DNA of 64,000 nucleotides from Candidatus Melainabacteria bacterium. GTDB taxonomy: Bacteria > Cyanobacteriota > Vampirovibrionia > Obscuribacterales > Obscuribacteraceae. The position numbers were made by a program, and so were the translations under genes. Location of the stretch: NCBI GenBank assembly GCA_003242885.1, contig QKMZ01000006.1, positions 744,001-808,000 of the forward strand, written 5' to 3'. Below are positions 1 through 7,767 of this stretch, piece by piece; position 1 is the stretch's first letter, and every line of letters starts with the position of its first letter. The notes beneath the pieces are model-generated. The model was not told the origin of the DNA, did no database searches, and worked only from the letters and a program-made list of their open reading frames with translations.

Positions 1-2
1 AC

Positions 3-188
3 AATTCCGACAATGGTAAGTTTTCATTCAAACGCTGGAGAATGCCATGGACGCCGGTCTCTACCGGCAGCTATAAGGTTTTGACACGTGCTACTTCGGG
101 CGATGGGAAAGTTCAGGGCCCGCAATTCTGGAATAAAAGCGGTTACATGCGTAACGGAATCGAGCAAAATGAGGTTCCGGTTGTATAG
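3..188 (+). CDS. sorA: Sulfite dehydrogenase/oxidase molybdenum subunit, C-terminal end (partial)
   Basis: This is the last 61 codons of a gene that begins before the window, ending in TAG at 186-188. It encodes the end of the Mo-cofactor oxidoreductase dimerisation domain of the sulfite oxidase family. Visible hallmarks are an RW..PW block, then LTRATSGDGKVQGPQFWN and GYMRNGIE, which match the RAtd..G..Q....WN..Gy.rN.ie pattern at the C-terminus of SorA-type enzymes. SorA oxidises sulfite to sulfate in the periplasm and passes electrons to a c-type cytochrome. The next gene starts 4 bp downstream and is exactly such a cytochrome, which supports the call. The molybdopterin-binding part lies outside the window, so cofactor residues cannot be checked. 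Confidence 0.82.
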   Translation, partial: NSDNGKFSFKRWRMPWTPVSTGSYKVLTRATSGDGKVQGPQFWNKSGYMRNGIEQNEVPVV

Positions 189-192
189 CACG

Positions 193-633
193 ATGAAAAT
201 TATAAGAATGCCTGTTTTCGCGATCTTGATACTGTCCGCAGTACTTTACCTGGTGTCATCTATTTTGGCGACACCATCTGTTAAGGCTGATAATGCGGAT
301 TTGCAGAGCAAGCCCGTGCTGAACAACGTTTCTCCAAGCAATGCCTCAACAAGCAACGCGATCAAAGTCACGGGCAAAACTATCGAACTTCCTCACCTGC
401 CGCCAGATTTCCCTCCGGGCAATGGACGTGAACTATTCATCTCTCGTTGTGGTGTTTGTCATTCACTTAGATACATAACCATGCAGCCTAACTTTCCTGA
501 GAAAACTTGGGCGAAAGAAGTGGACAAAATGATCAAAACATATGGCGCCCATATCGATAAGAAGGAAGCCAAGGAAATTATCGAATATCTAAATTCAATC
601 AAAGGAAAGGCGCCTAGCGCAGAAAAGCATTAA
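193..633 (+). CDS. sorB: SorB-like periplasmic cytochrome c
   Basis: A 146-residue exported monohaem cytochrome c. The N-terminus (MKIIRMPVFAILILSAVLYL...) is a signal peptide with cleavage likely near SVKA|D. The haem motif CGVCH sits in GRELFISRCGVCHSL, followed by ITMQP and then W..EVDKMI.TYGA, a pattern seen in the cytochrome subunits that accept electrons from SorA sulfite dehydrogenases. I chose ATG 193, 4 bp after the sorA stop. An in-frame ATG at 169 would overlap sorA and lengthen the n-region, and neither has a strong ribosome-binding site. The gene overlaps the next one at TAATG. The likely role is to carry electrons from sulfite to the downstream cytochromes and oxidase. Confidence 0.8.
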   Translation: MKIIRMPVFAILILSAVLYLVSSILATPSVKADNADLQSKPVLNNVSPSNASTSNAIKVTGKTIELPHLPPDFPPGNGRELFISRCGVCHSLRYITMQPNFPEKTWAKEVDKMIKTYGAHIDKKEAKEIIEYLNSIKGKAPSAEKH

Positions 634-1175
634 TGGCAGAAACTCCGGCAGACATAAAATATTCGGACAAGGGCAGCGGCAATAAAACGCCGGTTGTTCT
701 TGCTGTCATCGTTGCGATTGTCTCAGCTGGTGTTTCAATATGGGGAGTCTCCAGCACTGGGCTGATGGCGGGAGTACCGGACAGCGCGAATACTCTGCCG
801 GCACCACCAACGGTAGCGCTGCCATCGGATAAAGGCGAGAAAGAGCGCCTACTAAGCCTTGGTGCCAGAGTCCATCAGGAAAGTTGCGCCGGTTGCCACG
901 CTGTGGATACAAAGCTTATCGGTCCATCTTATTTGGATGTCTGCAAGTTGTATGGTGAATCCGTGGACGTCAAAGGAACTCCATCTCCTGGTGTTACCGA
1001 TCAGATTGATGTCGTTGCAATCAGCGGCATTAGCTTTGCTACTACGCATCCAAAGAAAAATTTATGGGATGGGTATCAAAGCGTACCAGATGTAACTCTG
1101 ACTGCTGATCAGCGCCGTGCTGTCGCAATTTGGATTTTCAATCTCTCCAATGAAAAGGAGGGACGCGATGAGTGA
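633..1175 (+). CDS. Membrane-anchored class I cytochrome c
   Basis: A 180-residue protein with one N-terminal membrane segment (roughly residues 19-42) that would anchor a periplasmic cytochrome c domain. The haem-binding motif is CAGCH in RVHQESCAGCHAVDTKLIGPSY. The region after it (GISFATTHPKKNLWDGY, then LTADQRRAVAIWIFNL) fits a class I cytochrome c fold. Its start codon overlaps the sorB stop, and its end overlaps the oxidase gene start by 8 bp, so it is translationally coupled to both. The probable role is an electron shuttle between SorB and the oxidase. The exact family was not recognised. Confidence 0.75.
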   Translation: MAETPADIKYSDKGSGNKTPVVLAVIVAIVSAGVSIWGVSSTGLMAGVPDSANTLPAPPTVALPSDKGEKERLLSLGARVHQESCAGCHAVDTKLIGPSYLDVCKLYGESVDVKGTPSPGVTDQIDVVAISGISFATTHPKKNLWDGYQSVPDVTLTADQRRAVAIWIFNLSNEKEGRDE

Positions 1176-3921
1176 ATCTTCAGAAAATTCGAAGTCATCG
1201 ATTGCAGTTGATGTACCGACCGTTGAATTCGGACTGGTCAAAGCACACGCGATCGCCGCTATGGTCACTGTTTTGATCTCTGTCACTTTCGGCGTAATTG
1301 TTTCTCTGAAATTGCATACACCTGATTTTGCCAGCGCCAGCCCCTTTTTGACCTGGGGCCGATTGCGCTATAACCACACCCAAGGAATCTTCTTTGGATG
1401 GCTCGGCAACGCTTTTTTGATGTTCCTCTATTATGCGGTGCCGATGTTATCTATGCGTCCAGTTTTGAGTCGAAAGCTCGGCTGGATATTGTTTGCTCTC
1501 TGGAATTTCGCAGTTGTCCTACCCGGCTGGCTGCTGGTGATGGCTGGGGTCAGTCAACCGTTGGAATGGGGCGAATTTCCTCTGATTGTCGACGTCTTCG
1601 TCGTGCTCGCCTTTATCGCATCTGTCGTGCAATTTGCGATACCACTTTTGAAAACGAAACTTTCTTCGCTGTATGTAAGCGGCTGGTATATTCTGGGCGG
1701 CCTGATATTCACGCTGTTTGCTTATCCGATCGGTAATGTCATTCCTCAGATTGTCCCAGGTGCGCAGGGCGCTGCTTTTAGCGGGCTCTGGATTCACGAT
1801 GCGATCGGTTTGTATGTGACGCCTCTAGCGCTTGCAATGGCGTTTTTCGTTGTGCCTCTGGTGACGAAGAAGCCTTTATACAGCCACTTCCTTTCCATGC
1901 TTGGTTTCTGGCTGCTTTTCTTTGTTTATCCACTAAACGGAACCCACCATTACGTTTTTTCCGCCATTCCCATGGACGCACAGAAGGGAGCAATTGTCGC
2001 TTCGGTTTACCTGGGAATGGATGTGATTTTGGTTGTTACCAACCTTCTTCTTTCGATGCGAGGTTGTTCCCAACTTCTGAAAGAAGACCTTTCCTTACGG
2101 TTTGTTTGGATGGGCACGATTCTCTATTTGATTGTCAGCCTGCAAGGGTCTATGCAGGCGTTGATGCCTTTCAATAAACTGATTCACTTCAGCGACTGGG
2201 TAATCGGTCATTCTCATTTGGCGATGTTGGGTTTTGCAACTTTCACCGCTATCGGTGGCATGACCTATGTTTGGCAGCGTGTCCCTAATGCACGGTTTAA
2301 CCGTCGTGCGCTCAATCACGCTTATTGGCTATTGCTGATAGGCATGATAATGATGGTGTCTCTTTTGACGATCGCTGGTCTGGCGGAAGCAAAGGTCTGG
2401 CAAACCTCACTTCCTTGGGTTGAATCCATTCAAGCTGCAAAGCCGCATTGGCTCCATCGCACATTCTCAGCTATTTTGGTGATTGGCGGTTTCATTTCTC
2501 TTTTTACTTCTTTCTTCACGGGTGCGAGAAACGAACTTAACTCAGCATCTGCAACAACGAAGTCGCAAGAAAAACCAGAATTCGGCAGTACTTCGGTAAA
2601 AGAAGTAGCTGAGTCCAAAAACGAACTTGAGCCCAAGGAAGAGCCTGTATCTGGCCACCCGGCTAGAGGACCGAAACGTTTGGGAATGGCATATGCTGCC
2701 GCCGGAATTGGTGGCATTGGGTTTTTCCTACTTTCCTTTACCGCCCTAGCTGTGATACCGGGCATGGCTTTGCAGAATGAAATTACGCGAACCAAGCCAT
2801 CGACAATGTTGAAGCCTTCTGAGCAAGAACAGCGTGGTCGCATTGTTTATGCACGAGAAGGATGCGCTTACTGTCATACTCAGCAGATTCGTACTGTTTC
2901 TCAAGATGTGGATCGATTTGGTGCACCCACTCGCGCTTGGGAAAATCGGTACGACTACCCACAATTGTGGGGAACTCGAAGAATTGGACCAGACTTATCG
3001 CGCGAAACCAATATTCGCTCTGATGATTGGCAGCTGACGCATTTGTACAATCCGCGCTCAATTGTTCCTGACTCTGTTATGCCATCTTTTCCGTGGCTAT
3101 TCGATGGCTCGCCTGCAAAGCCAAAACCCGAAGCTGATGATCTGCTTGCATACATAAAGTCACTCGGTAAAGCGCGTCACTTGTCCGGAAATGATCCGAA
3201 GCAGTTTACGCTTGCTCCGAACTGCGAATGTCCCGATGAAGTCAAAAAGATTGAGACGACTCCTGTTCCGCTAAACGCAAGCGGTTCCATTCGCACTGTT
3301 GGAATACCACCATTTGAAATGCAGTTGCCTACCGATGCGGCAAAACTTGCTGATTTGCAACGGAAGGGGGCAGTTTTGTTTGCGAAAAATTGCCAGGGGT
3401 GTCATGGTGAAATGGGTGATGGGCAAGGACCGGCTGCGGAAGGGTTGTTTCCAAAACCCGCCGGTTTAATTGAGGCGAACTACACAGTCAAGCACCTGGT
3501 TTCTGTGTTGATGAATGGTGTTCCAGGAACCGCAATGCCTGCATGGAGAGATCTGCCGCGTGCTGATATCGAAGCTCTGGTTGCGCATCTTAAGACTTTG
3601 CCCGAGCGCCCTGTTTACGTAACGTCTGCAGAAGAGATGGCAAGCAAGGAGGTCCAGGCAGGCAAGAAGATTTACGAGCAAAAATGCGTTTCGTGCCATG
3701 GTATTGAGGGTGATGGCAAAGGTCCGGCCTCCGCGACACTAGATCGACCACCGGCAAACTTCAAGGAAGTGCAGCCGGAGCCCGATGATTTACTCAATGT
3801 GCTTGAGGTTGGTGTTCCCGGCACCAGTATGCCACCGTGGAAAGACCAGCTTACTGAGCAGGAAAGGGACTATCTTTCGCGTTATGTTCAAGCGTTTTAT
3901 GTAGAGGAGACCAAGAAATGA
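1168..3921 (+). CDS. ccoNO: cbb3-type oxidase, fused CcoN-CcoO plus two cytochrome c domains
   Basis: A 917-residue single-chain oxygen reductase. ATG 1168 follows AAGGAGG at 1156-1162. Residues 1-480 form the haem-copper subunit I. H70 and H350 fit haem ligands, H210 and the pair H260-H261 fit the CuB ligands, H348 lies in GHSH, and Y254 is six residues before H260, the spacing of the cross-linked Tyr-His pair in cbb3 oxidases. This argues for oxygen reduction, not nitric oxide reduction. A linker and membrane anchor lead into a CcoO-like domain with CAYCH at 566. Two more cytochrome c domains follow, with CQGCH at 742 and CVSCH at 840, resembling the dihaem arrangement of CcoP. CcoN-CcoO fusions are known. 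The addition of two CcoP-like haem domains is unusual. No cbb3 assembly genes (ccoGHIS) are present in the window. Confidence 0.9.
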   Translation: MSESSENSKSSIAVDVPTVEFGLVKAHAIAAMVTVLISVTFGVIVSLKLHTPDFASASPFLTWGRLRYNHTQGIFFGWLGNAFLMFLYYAVPMLSMRPVLSRKLGWILFALWNFAVVLPGWLLVMAGVSQPLEWGEFPLIVDVFVVLAFIASVVQFAIPLLKTKLSSLYVSGWYILGGLIFTLFAYPIGNVIPQIVPGAQGAAFSGLWIHDAIGLYVTPLALAMAFFVVPLVTKKPLYSHFLSMLGFWLLFFVYPLNGTHHYVFSAIPMDAQKGAIVASVYLGMDVILVVTNLLLSMRGCSQLLKEDLSLRFVWMGTILYLIVSLQGSMQALMPFNKLIHFSDWVIGHSHLAMLGFATFTAIGGMTYVWQRVPNARFNRRALNHAYWLLLIGMIMMVSLLTIAGLAEAKVWQTSLPWVESIQAAKPHWLHRTFSAILVIGGFISLFTSFFTGARNELNSASATTKSQEKPEFGSTSVKEVAESKNELEPKEEPVSGHPARGPKRLGMAYAAAGIGGIGFFLLSFTALAVIPGMALQNEITRTKPSTMLKPSEQEQRGRIVYAREGCAYCHTQQIRTVSQDVDRFGAPTRAWENRYDYPQLWGTRRIGPDLSRETNIRSDDWQLTHLYNPRSIVPDSVMPSFPWLFDGSPAKPKPEADDLLAYIKSLGKARHLSGNDPKQFTLAPNCECPDEVKKIETTPVPLNASGSIRTVGIPPFEMQLPTDAAKLADLQRKGAVLFAKNCQGCHGEMGDGQGPAAEGLFPKPAGLIEANYTVKHLVSVLMNGVPGTAMPAWRDLPRADIEALVAHLKTLPERPVYVTSAEEMASKEVQAGKKIYEQKCVSCHGIEGDGKGPASATLDRPPANFKEVQPEPDDLLNVLEVGVPGTSMPPWKDQLTEQERDYLSRYVQAFYVEETKK

Positions 3922-4085
3922 TATACGGTCTTCTGATACTGATGACGGTGCTGATTGGCGTTTATATTGTAGCCTGGTTTGTCAGTCCCTCACTGCGTGA
4001 TCTTTTGGAGAGACCAAATCAAGGTTTGCTGAAAAATAGTGAGCAATTTGAACAGACCCAAAAATGCAAAGGCTCGTTGAAATGA
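3918..4085 (+). CDS. 55-residue single-pass membrane peptide at CcoQ position
   Basis: A short gene overlapping the oxidase stop at ATGA (3918-3921). It encodes one N-terminal membrane helix (MIYGLLILMTVLIGVYIVAWF) followed by about 35 polar residues (SPSLRDLLERPNQ...). Small single-span proteins of this size (CcoQ, CcoS) accompany cbb3 oxidases, and the overlap implies co-translation. Sequence similarity to either family is too weak to name it. It could be an assembly or stability subunit of the fused oxidase. Its own stop (TGA 4083-4085) overlaps the next ATG. Confidence 0.6.
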   Translation: MIYGLLILMTVLIGVYIVAWFVSPSLRDLLERPNQGLLKNSEQFEQTQKCKGSLK

Positions 4086-4474
4086 AATTTGAAGATAAGC
4101 TGGAGATTCAAGAACTAACTTCTCGTTATGCCAACGCAATGGACGACACTGATTTAGAGTCCTGGATGGCTACCTGGGATGCTAATGGGTTGTGGAAAGG
4201 CGGACTTGGTGAATTCCAAGGGGCGGATAAATTAAGAGAGCTCTTTGCTGCTCTTGGCGAGCGGATTAAAAACCGCAGACATGTGATGACTAATTTTGTA
4301 ATTGAGGGCGACGGTGTGAGGGCGGAGCAGCGTTGTTACATGCTCGTTTTTGATCGCGTTAGTGAAGCGCGCTTGATCGCGTCCGGCGTTTACAATGACC
4401 GCCTAATTAAGACAGGTGGTGCGTGGAAGTTTTTAGAGCGCCAAGTTGCTCTTGACCCAAGTTTTCGTCCGTAA
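4082..4474 (+). CDS. SnoaL-like / NTF2-fold protein
   Basis: A 130-residue protein starting with MKFEDKLEIQELTSRYANAMDDTDLESWMATWDANGLWKG, the typical opening of SnoaL-like polyketide cyclase/NTF2-fold proteins (IxxLxxRYaxAxDxxDxxxwxxxFxxDg). It ends with the usual GG.WKF.ER beta-strand. There is no signal peptide, so it should be cytoplasmic. The ATG overlaps the stop of the preceding membrane peptide, so it appears to belong to the respiratory operon, but the fold is too versatile to assign a substrate. An upstream in-frame ATG at 4064 is less likely because it lies inside the preceding gene. Confidence 0.75.
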   Translation: MKFEDKLEIQELTSRYANAMDDTDLESWMATWDANGLWKGGLGEFQGADKLRELFAALGERIKNRRHVMTNFVIEGDGVRAEQRCYMLVFDRVSEARLIASGVYNDRLIKTGGAWKFLERQVALDPSFRP

Positions 4475-4506
4475 TGCCAAAAGATCGAGCCCCAAAGGAA
4501 TTCATC

Positions 4507-5751
4507 ATGTTGAAACAGATTTTTATAGCCCTTAGCTCTGTTGTCATGCTGGCTGGACCCAGCTTTGCTAACGACATCGAAGTTCAGGAAAAAATTCGCA
4601 TGAAGAGTGGCGAATGGATGGCTGAGATGCGGCAAGTCGAAAAGCTCAAAGCTCAGAAGAAGTGGGACGAAGCTGAGGCTGTGATTCGCAATATCATGGC
4701 TGAAAGGCAAGAGTTAAAACTCAATCTCAGCGGTGAGAAAAGATCGCTCGCTGATTTGTACACCGCCGCGGGCAAACTTGCTGAAGCCGAAAAGATGTAC
4801 AAGGAGCAAATCTCAGATCGTGAAACGCACGATGGCATCGATGATTTTATTCTGGTTCCAGTTTTGAATCAGTATGCTGAGTTCTTGCGTGCTCATGGCC
4901 GGGCAAAGGAAGCAGTTCCACTAGAACAGCGTGCAAAAGGCATTGAAGCCGATATCAACAAACCGCCTAAGAAACAAATTGCCGCCATCATGGGCGATAC
5001 CAAATTGAGCAACAATGATAAGTACAGCAAACTGTGCGATTTGGGCAAGAGATTTCTCGAAAGTGATAATGCCACCAAAGCTTCCTTCGCATTCACAGAA
5101 GCAATTAAGGTGAATCCGTATAAGCCCAGAGCTTATAAAATGCGCGCTCAAACTTATTATCAAACAGAGAAGTTGCAGTCCGCTCTCGAAGACTTGAACA
5201 ACGCGCTGAAGGCTGACGCAAAAGATGCAGAAGCTTTGTTTGACCGTGGTCGTCTGTACCAGAGTTTGAACAAGCCGTTGAAAGCACTCAAAGATTTTGA
5301 TGCTTCTATTGCTCTGCGACCAGACGATGTCGATACACTGGGGTATCGCGCGAAGCAATACGCAGCATTAGGACGTATCGACAATGCTATTGCCGATTAC
5401 TCCTCTGCGATTAAGGCGCAACCCCGGACACACTGGGCTTTTATCCAACGTTCTTTGCTTTACCGCGATAACAAGAAGGACACGGCTCAAGCTCTTAAGG
5501 ACATCGACAAAGCCATTGCCCTAGCGCCCAAGAACATAGATGACTGGGAGCTGAGAGCTGAAACTCTCATGAAAGCTAAGCGCATTAAAGAAGCGATCGC
5601 CGACGCGACCAAAATGATTGAAATCGAGCCAGCTAGCACGCAGGGCTACTCAATGAGGGCTCGAATCTACAAGGCATTCGAAGGGCCGAAGTCCAAGAAT
5701 GCTGCGGCAGACCTGGCTAGCATCGAGAAGATGAGAAAGGCGCCGCAATAA
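4507..5751 (+). CDS. Exported TPR-repeat protein
   Basis: A 414-residue protein. ATG 4507 follows AAAGGA, and the N-terminus is a clear signal peptide (MLKQIFIALSSVVMLAGPSFA|ND). Roughly residues 50-130 contain one or two degenerate helical repeats. From about residue 175 to the end there are at least five canonical tetratricopeptide repeats (for example AYKMRAQTYYQTEKLQSALE and ALFDRGRLYQSLNKPLKALK). TPR solenoids are protein-interaction scaffolds. A periplasmic or envelope location is inferred. It lies 32 bp after the NTF2-like gene, so it may be the last gene of the operon. No enzymatic domain is visible. Confidence 0.85.
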   Translation: MLKQIFIALSSVVMLAGPSFANDIEVQEKIRMKSGEWMAEMRQVEKLKAQKKWDEAEAVIRNIMAERQELKLNLSGEKRSLADLYTAAGKLAEAEKMYKEQISDRETHDGIDDFILVPVLNQYAEFLRAHGRAKEAVPLEQRAKGIEADINKPPKKQIAAIMGDTKLSNNDKYSKLCDLGKRFLESDNATKASFAFTEAIKVNPYKPRAYKMRAQTYYQTEKLQSALEDLNNALKADAKDAEALFDRGRLYQSLNKPLKALKDFDASIALRPDDVDTLGYRAKQYAALGRIDNAIADYSSAIKAQPRTHWAFIQRSLLYRDNKKDTAQALKDIDKAIALAPKNIDDWELRAETLMKAKRIKEAIADATKMIEIEPASTQGYSMRARIYKAFEGPKSKNAAADLASIEKMRKAPQ

Positions 5752-5891
5752 TTTTAGGGGCTCCAATAGCTCAGATAACAGAATCAATAGTCCAGGGGAA
5801 CAGACCCTGTGTATATCCGTCTAGATCCCCATTGGTTTGTTCTCCTGTTATGTGAGAAGATGACCTGGGTCTCCTAACAGGAAAGGACGAG

Positions 5892-6167
5892 ATGATGAAC
5901 AGGTATGCGATTGCTTCGTTGGTGGTTTTGATTGTTGCTTTGAGTAACATCCCGGCTGCAGAAGCTGGTTCTGTCACTAAAGGCATCAAGAAAGGCTATA
6001 ACGCCACAGCTAATGGTGTAAAGAAAAGCGTTCGAGTCACGGAAGGTGGTGTTAAGAAGGGCGTTAAGGTCACGGTCGGCGGCACCAAGAAGGGGCTAAA
6101 GACGACCGATCAAGCGCTTAAGAAATCTTGGCGCGGCACCACAAAGTTCGTAAAGAAGGTATTTTGA
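5892..6167 (+). CDS. Small exported basic protein with GVKK repeats
   Basis: A 91-residue protein starting with two consecutive ATG codons after AGGAAAGGACGAG. A signal peptide (MMNRYAIASLVVLIVALSNIPAAEA|G) leads to a mature part made of about six short repeats around G-V/T-KK-(G/S)-V/L-K/R-V/T-T, very rich in Lys, Gly, Val and Thr (KGIKKGYNATANG, VKKGVKVTVGGTKKGLKTT). The mature protein would be strongly cationic, so binding to nucleic acid, phosphate polymers or acidic envelope polymers is possible but unproven. I know no named family. Its stop overlaps a TTG codon that could start the next gene. Confidence 0.7.
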   Translation: MMNRYAIASLVVLIVALSNIPAAEAGSVTKGIKKGYNATANGVKKSVRVTEGGVKKGVKVTVGGTKKGLKTTDQALKKSWRGTTKFVKKVF

Positions 6168-7264
6168 TCGGAACAGCGGCTGTTAGTTCTCCAATCTCAA
6201 GGACCCAGGCCGCCTGGGAACGCCGGCGTCTAGCCGGCTTTTTCTTTGGATGCACTTTAGCGATAGTCTGCGTTTTTTCACTTTTTAGCACTTCCGCCTT
6301 TGCAAAAGCGAAACAGAGCGCCCCAACGTCAGATGTAGAATCCATGCCAATGGCGGCGCCACCGATTCAGCGTGGAGAAGTTTCTACCAGTTCGACCGCT
6401 CCTTTTTCTCTCAATGCATCGAAAACGCAAGAGAATACGACTATCCCACGGCCGGCGTTCAATCTCAACGCTACAAAGTTTACCCAGGGAGCACAGCAAG
6501 CAGATACGCAATTAATACCAGGTGCGCCGAAGTTTGATGTTTCCGCCTTTCAGCAAGCCCCGCTCGCTGGCAATGCACAAAAGCAGGCACCGCTAACCGG
6601 TGGAGTTCAGGCACTCAAACTGCTAGCCAATTACGACATCGAGTTGATTGTCGACGAGTCGCTTTCGATGCGGAGGATGGATTGTCCCGGTGGGCTGTCG
6701 CGATGGAACTGGTGTGGCATGCAAGCAGGGCAATTGGCGAAACAGCTTGCACCCTATGTTCGCAACGGTTTTACTCTGACTACCTTCGCTGGGGGTTACG
6801 AAGTCTATGATCATTCGACTCCTGAGAATGTGATGCACCTGTTTCAGAATCCCATGTTCAGCCTTGGCACAAGAATGTCGCAACCTCTGGAAGACAGACT
6901 CAACAACTTTTTCAATAAGCGACAAAGCATTGGAAGACCGCTTCTGCTTGCGGTAATTACAGATGGCGTGCCCGCCCCTAAACGGGAGCCATTTCTGGTG
7001 GCAGATGTTTTGATCAATGCCACCAAAAGGATGCGCGATGCAAAAGATGTGACTGTAGTGTTTTTCCAAATTGGCGGGGCAGATTTTAAGGGGCAACGCT
7101 TTCTCAACTATTTAGACAATGGTCTGATGGCGGATGGAGCACGTTTTGATATCGTTAAGAATGTTCCGATGGAGCGTTTGGCTCAAATCGGTTTGGCACA
7201 ATCTCTGGTAAATTCGATTCAAGAGTTCGCTGCGCAAAGTAAACAAGCTCCGAACCTACGTTAA
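6164..7264 (+). CDS. Exported von Willebrand factor A-domain protein
   Basis: About 366 residues if translation begins at TTG 6164 (overlapping the previous stop, with AAGAAGG upstream). TTG 6128 is an alternative, and no ATG precedes the signal sequence. A hydrophobic export signal (RRRLAGFFFGCTLAIVCVFSLF...TSAFA) is followed by a low-complexity Pro/Ala/Gln linker. A vWA domain starts near residue 155. Its metal site is visible as DESLS (DxSxS) in ELIVDESLSM, a Thr in LGTRMSQPL, and ITDG. Such domains bind partner proteins through a divalent metal. Two terminator-like hairpins lie inside the 5' coding region (separate entry). No partner can be named from context. Confidence 0.8.
   Translation: MIGTAAVSSPISRTQAAWERRRLAGFFFGCTLAIVCVFSLFSTSAFAKAKQSAPTSDVESMPMAAPPIQRGEVSTSSTAPFSLNASKTQENTTIPRPAFNLNATKFTQGAQQADTQLIPGAPKFDVSAFQQAPLAGNAQKQAPLTGGVQALKLLANYDIELIVDESLSMRRMDCPGGLSRWNWCGMQAGQLAKQLAPYVRNGFTLTTFAGGYEVYDHSTPENVMHLFQNPMFSLGTRMSQPLEDRLNNFFNKRQSIGRPLLLAVITDGVPAPKREPFLVADVLINATKRMRDAKDVTVVFFQIGGADFKGQRFLNYLDNGLMADGARFDIVKNVPMERLAQIGLAQSLVNSIQEFAAQSKQAPNLR
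6204..6243 (+). terminator. Tandem hairpins with U-tract inside the vWA gene start
   Basis: CCCAGG-CCG-CCTGGG is followed three bases later by GCCGGC-GTCTA-GCCGGC-TTTTT, the form of an intrinsic terminator for the small basic protein gene that ends at 6167. It lies within the frame encoding the Arg-rich start of the vWA signal peptide, so transcription into the vWA gene may be attenuated. Confidence 0.6.
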
Positions 7265-7299
7265 CTGTCCGCGAAGATTAATAGTCGATTGGATGTGAA

Positions 7300-7755
7300 A
7301 TGAAGATTTGGGTTGATGCTGATGCTTGTCCGGGTGCGGTGCGGGACATAGTTATTGCTGCATCACACAAACGGAAGGTTCCGGCTACATTTGTCGCTAA
7401 CAAGCAGCTTTCCTTGCCGATTTCGGATCTGATTGCTTTTGTTCTTGTCGGAAACGCTCCTGATGCGGCCGATGCCTATATTTTGGAACAATCCCAGAAG
7501 GGAGATCTTGTTATTACTCAGGACATTCCGCTTGCACATCCGCTTGTACATAAGCAAATCGTTGTGATTAGCCCGCGTGGATTGGTTTTTGATCAAGACA
7601 ATATTGGCGAGAGGCTCTCAGTTAGAGACATGCTGCAAGATATGCGCGATGTCGGAATAGTGACCGGTGGTCCAAAACAATTTGGAGATAAGGAAAAACG
7701 GGAATTTGCGTCTAGCTTTGACAGAGAACTAACGAAACTTTTGAAAAAAGTGTAG
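7300..7755 (+). CDS. yaiI: YaiI/YqxD family protein (UPF0178, DUF188)
   Basis: A 151-residue protein that matches the family over its whole length: MKIWVDADACPGAVRDI at the start, then LVITQDIPLA, SPRG and RDMLQDMRDVGIVTGGPK, all hallmark blocks. The family resembles PIN-like nuclease folds with conserved acidic residues (D6 and D8 in VDADACP, D76-area in ITQDIPLA). No biochemical role is firmly established as far as I know. It precedes the tandem ATPase genes by 12 bp on the same strand, which may be coincidental. Confidence 0.92.
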   Translation: MKIWVDADACPGAVRDIVIAASHKRKVPATFVANKQLSLPISDLIAFVLVGNAPDAADAYILEQSQKGDLVITQDIPLAHPLVHKQIVVISPRGLVFDQDNIGERLSVRDMLQDMRDVGIVTGGPKQFGDKEKREFASSFDRELTKLLKKV

Positions 7756-7767
7756 ATTAGTATTCTC

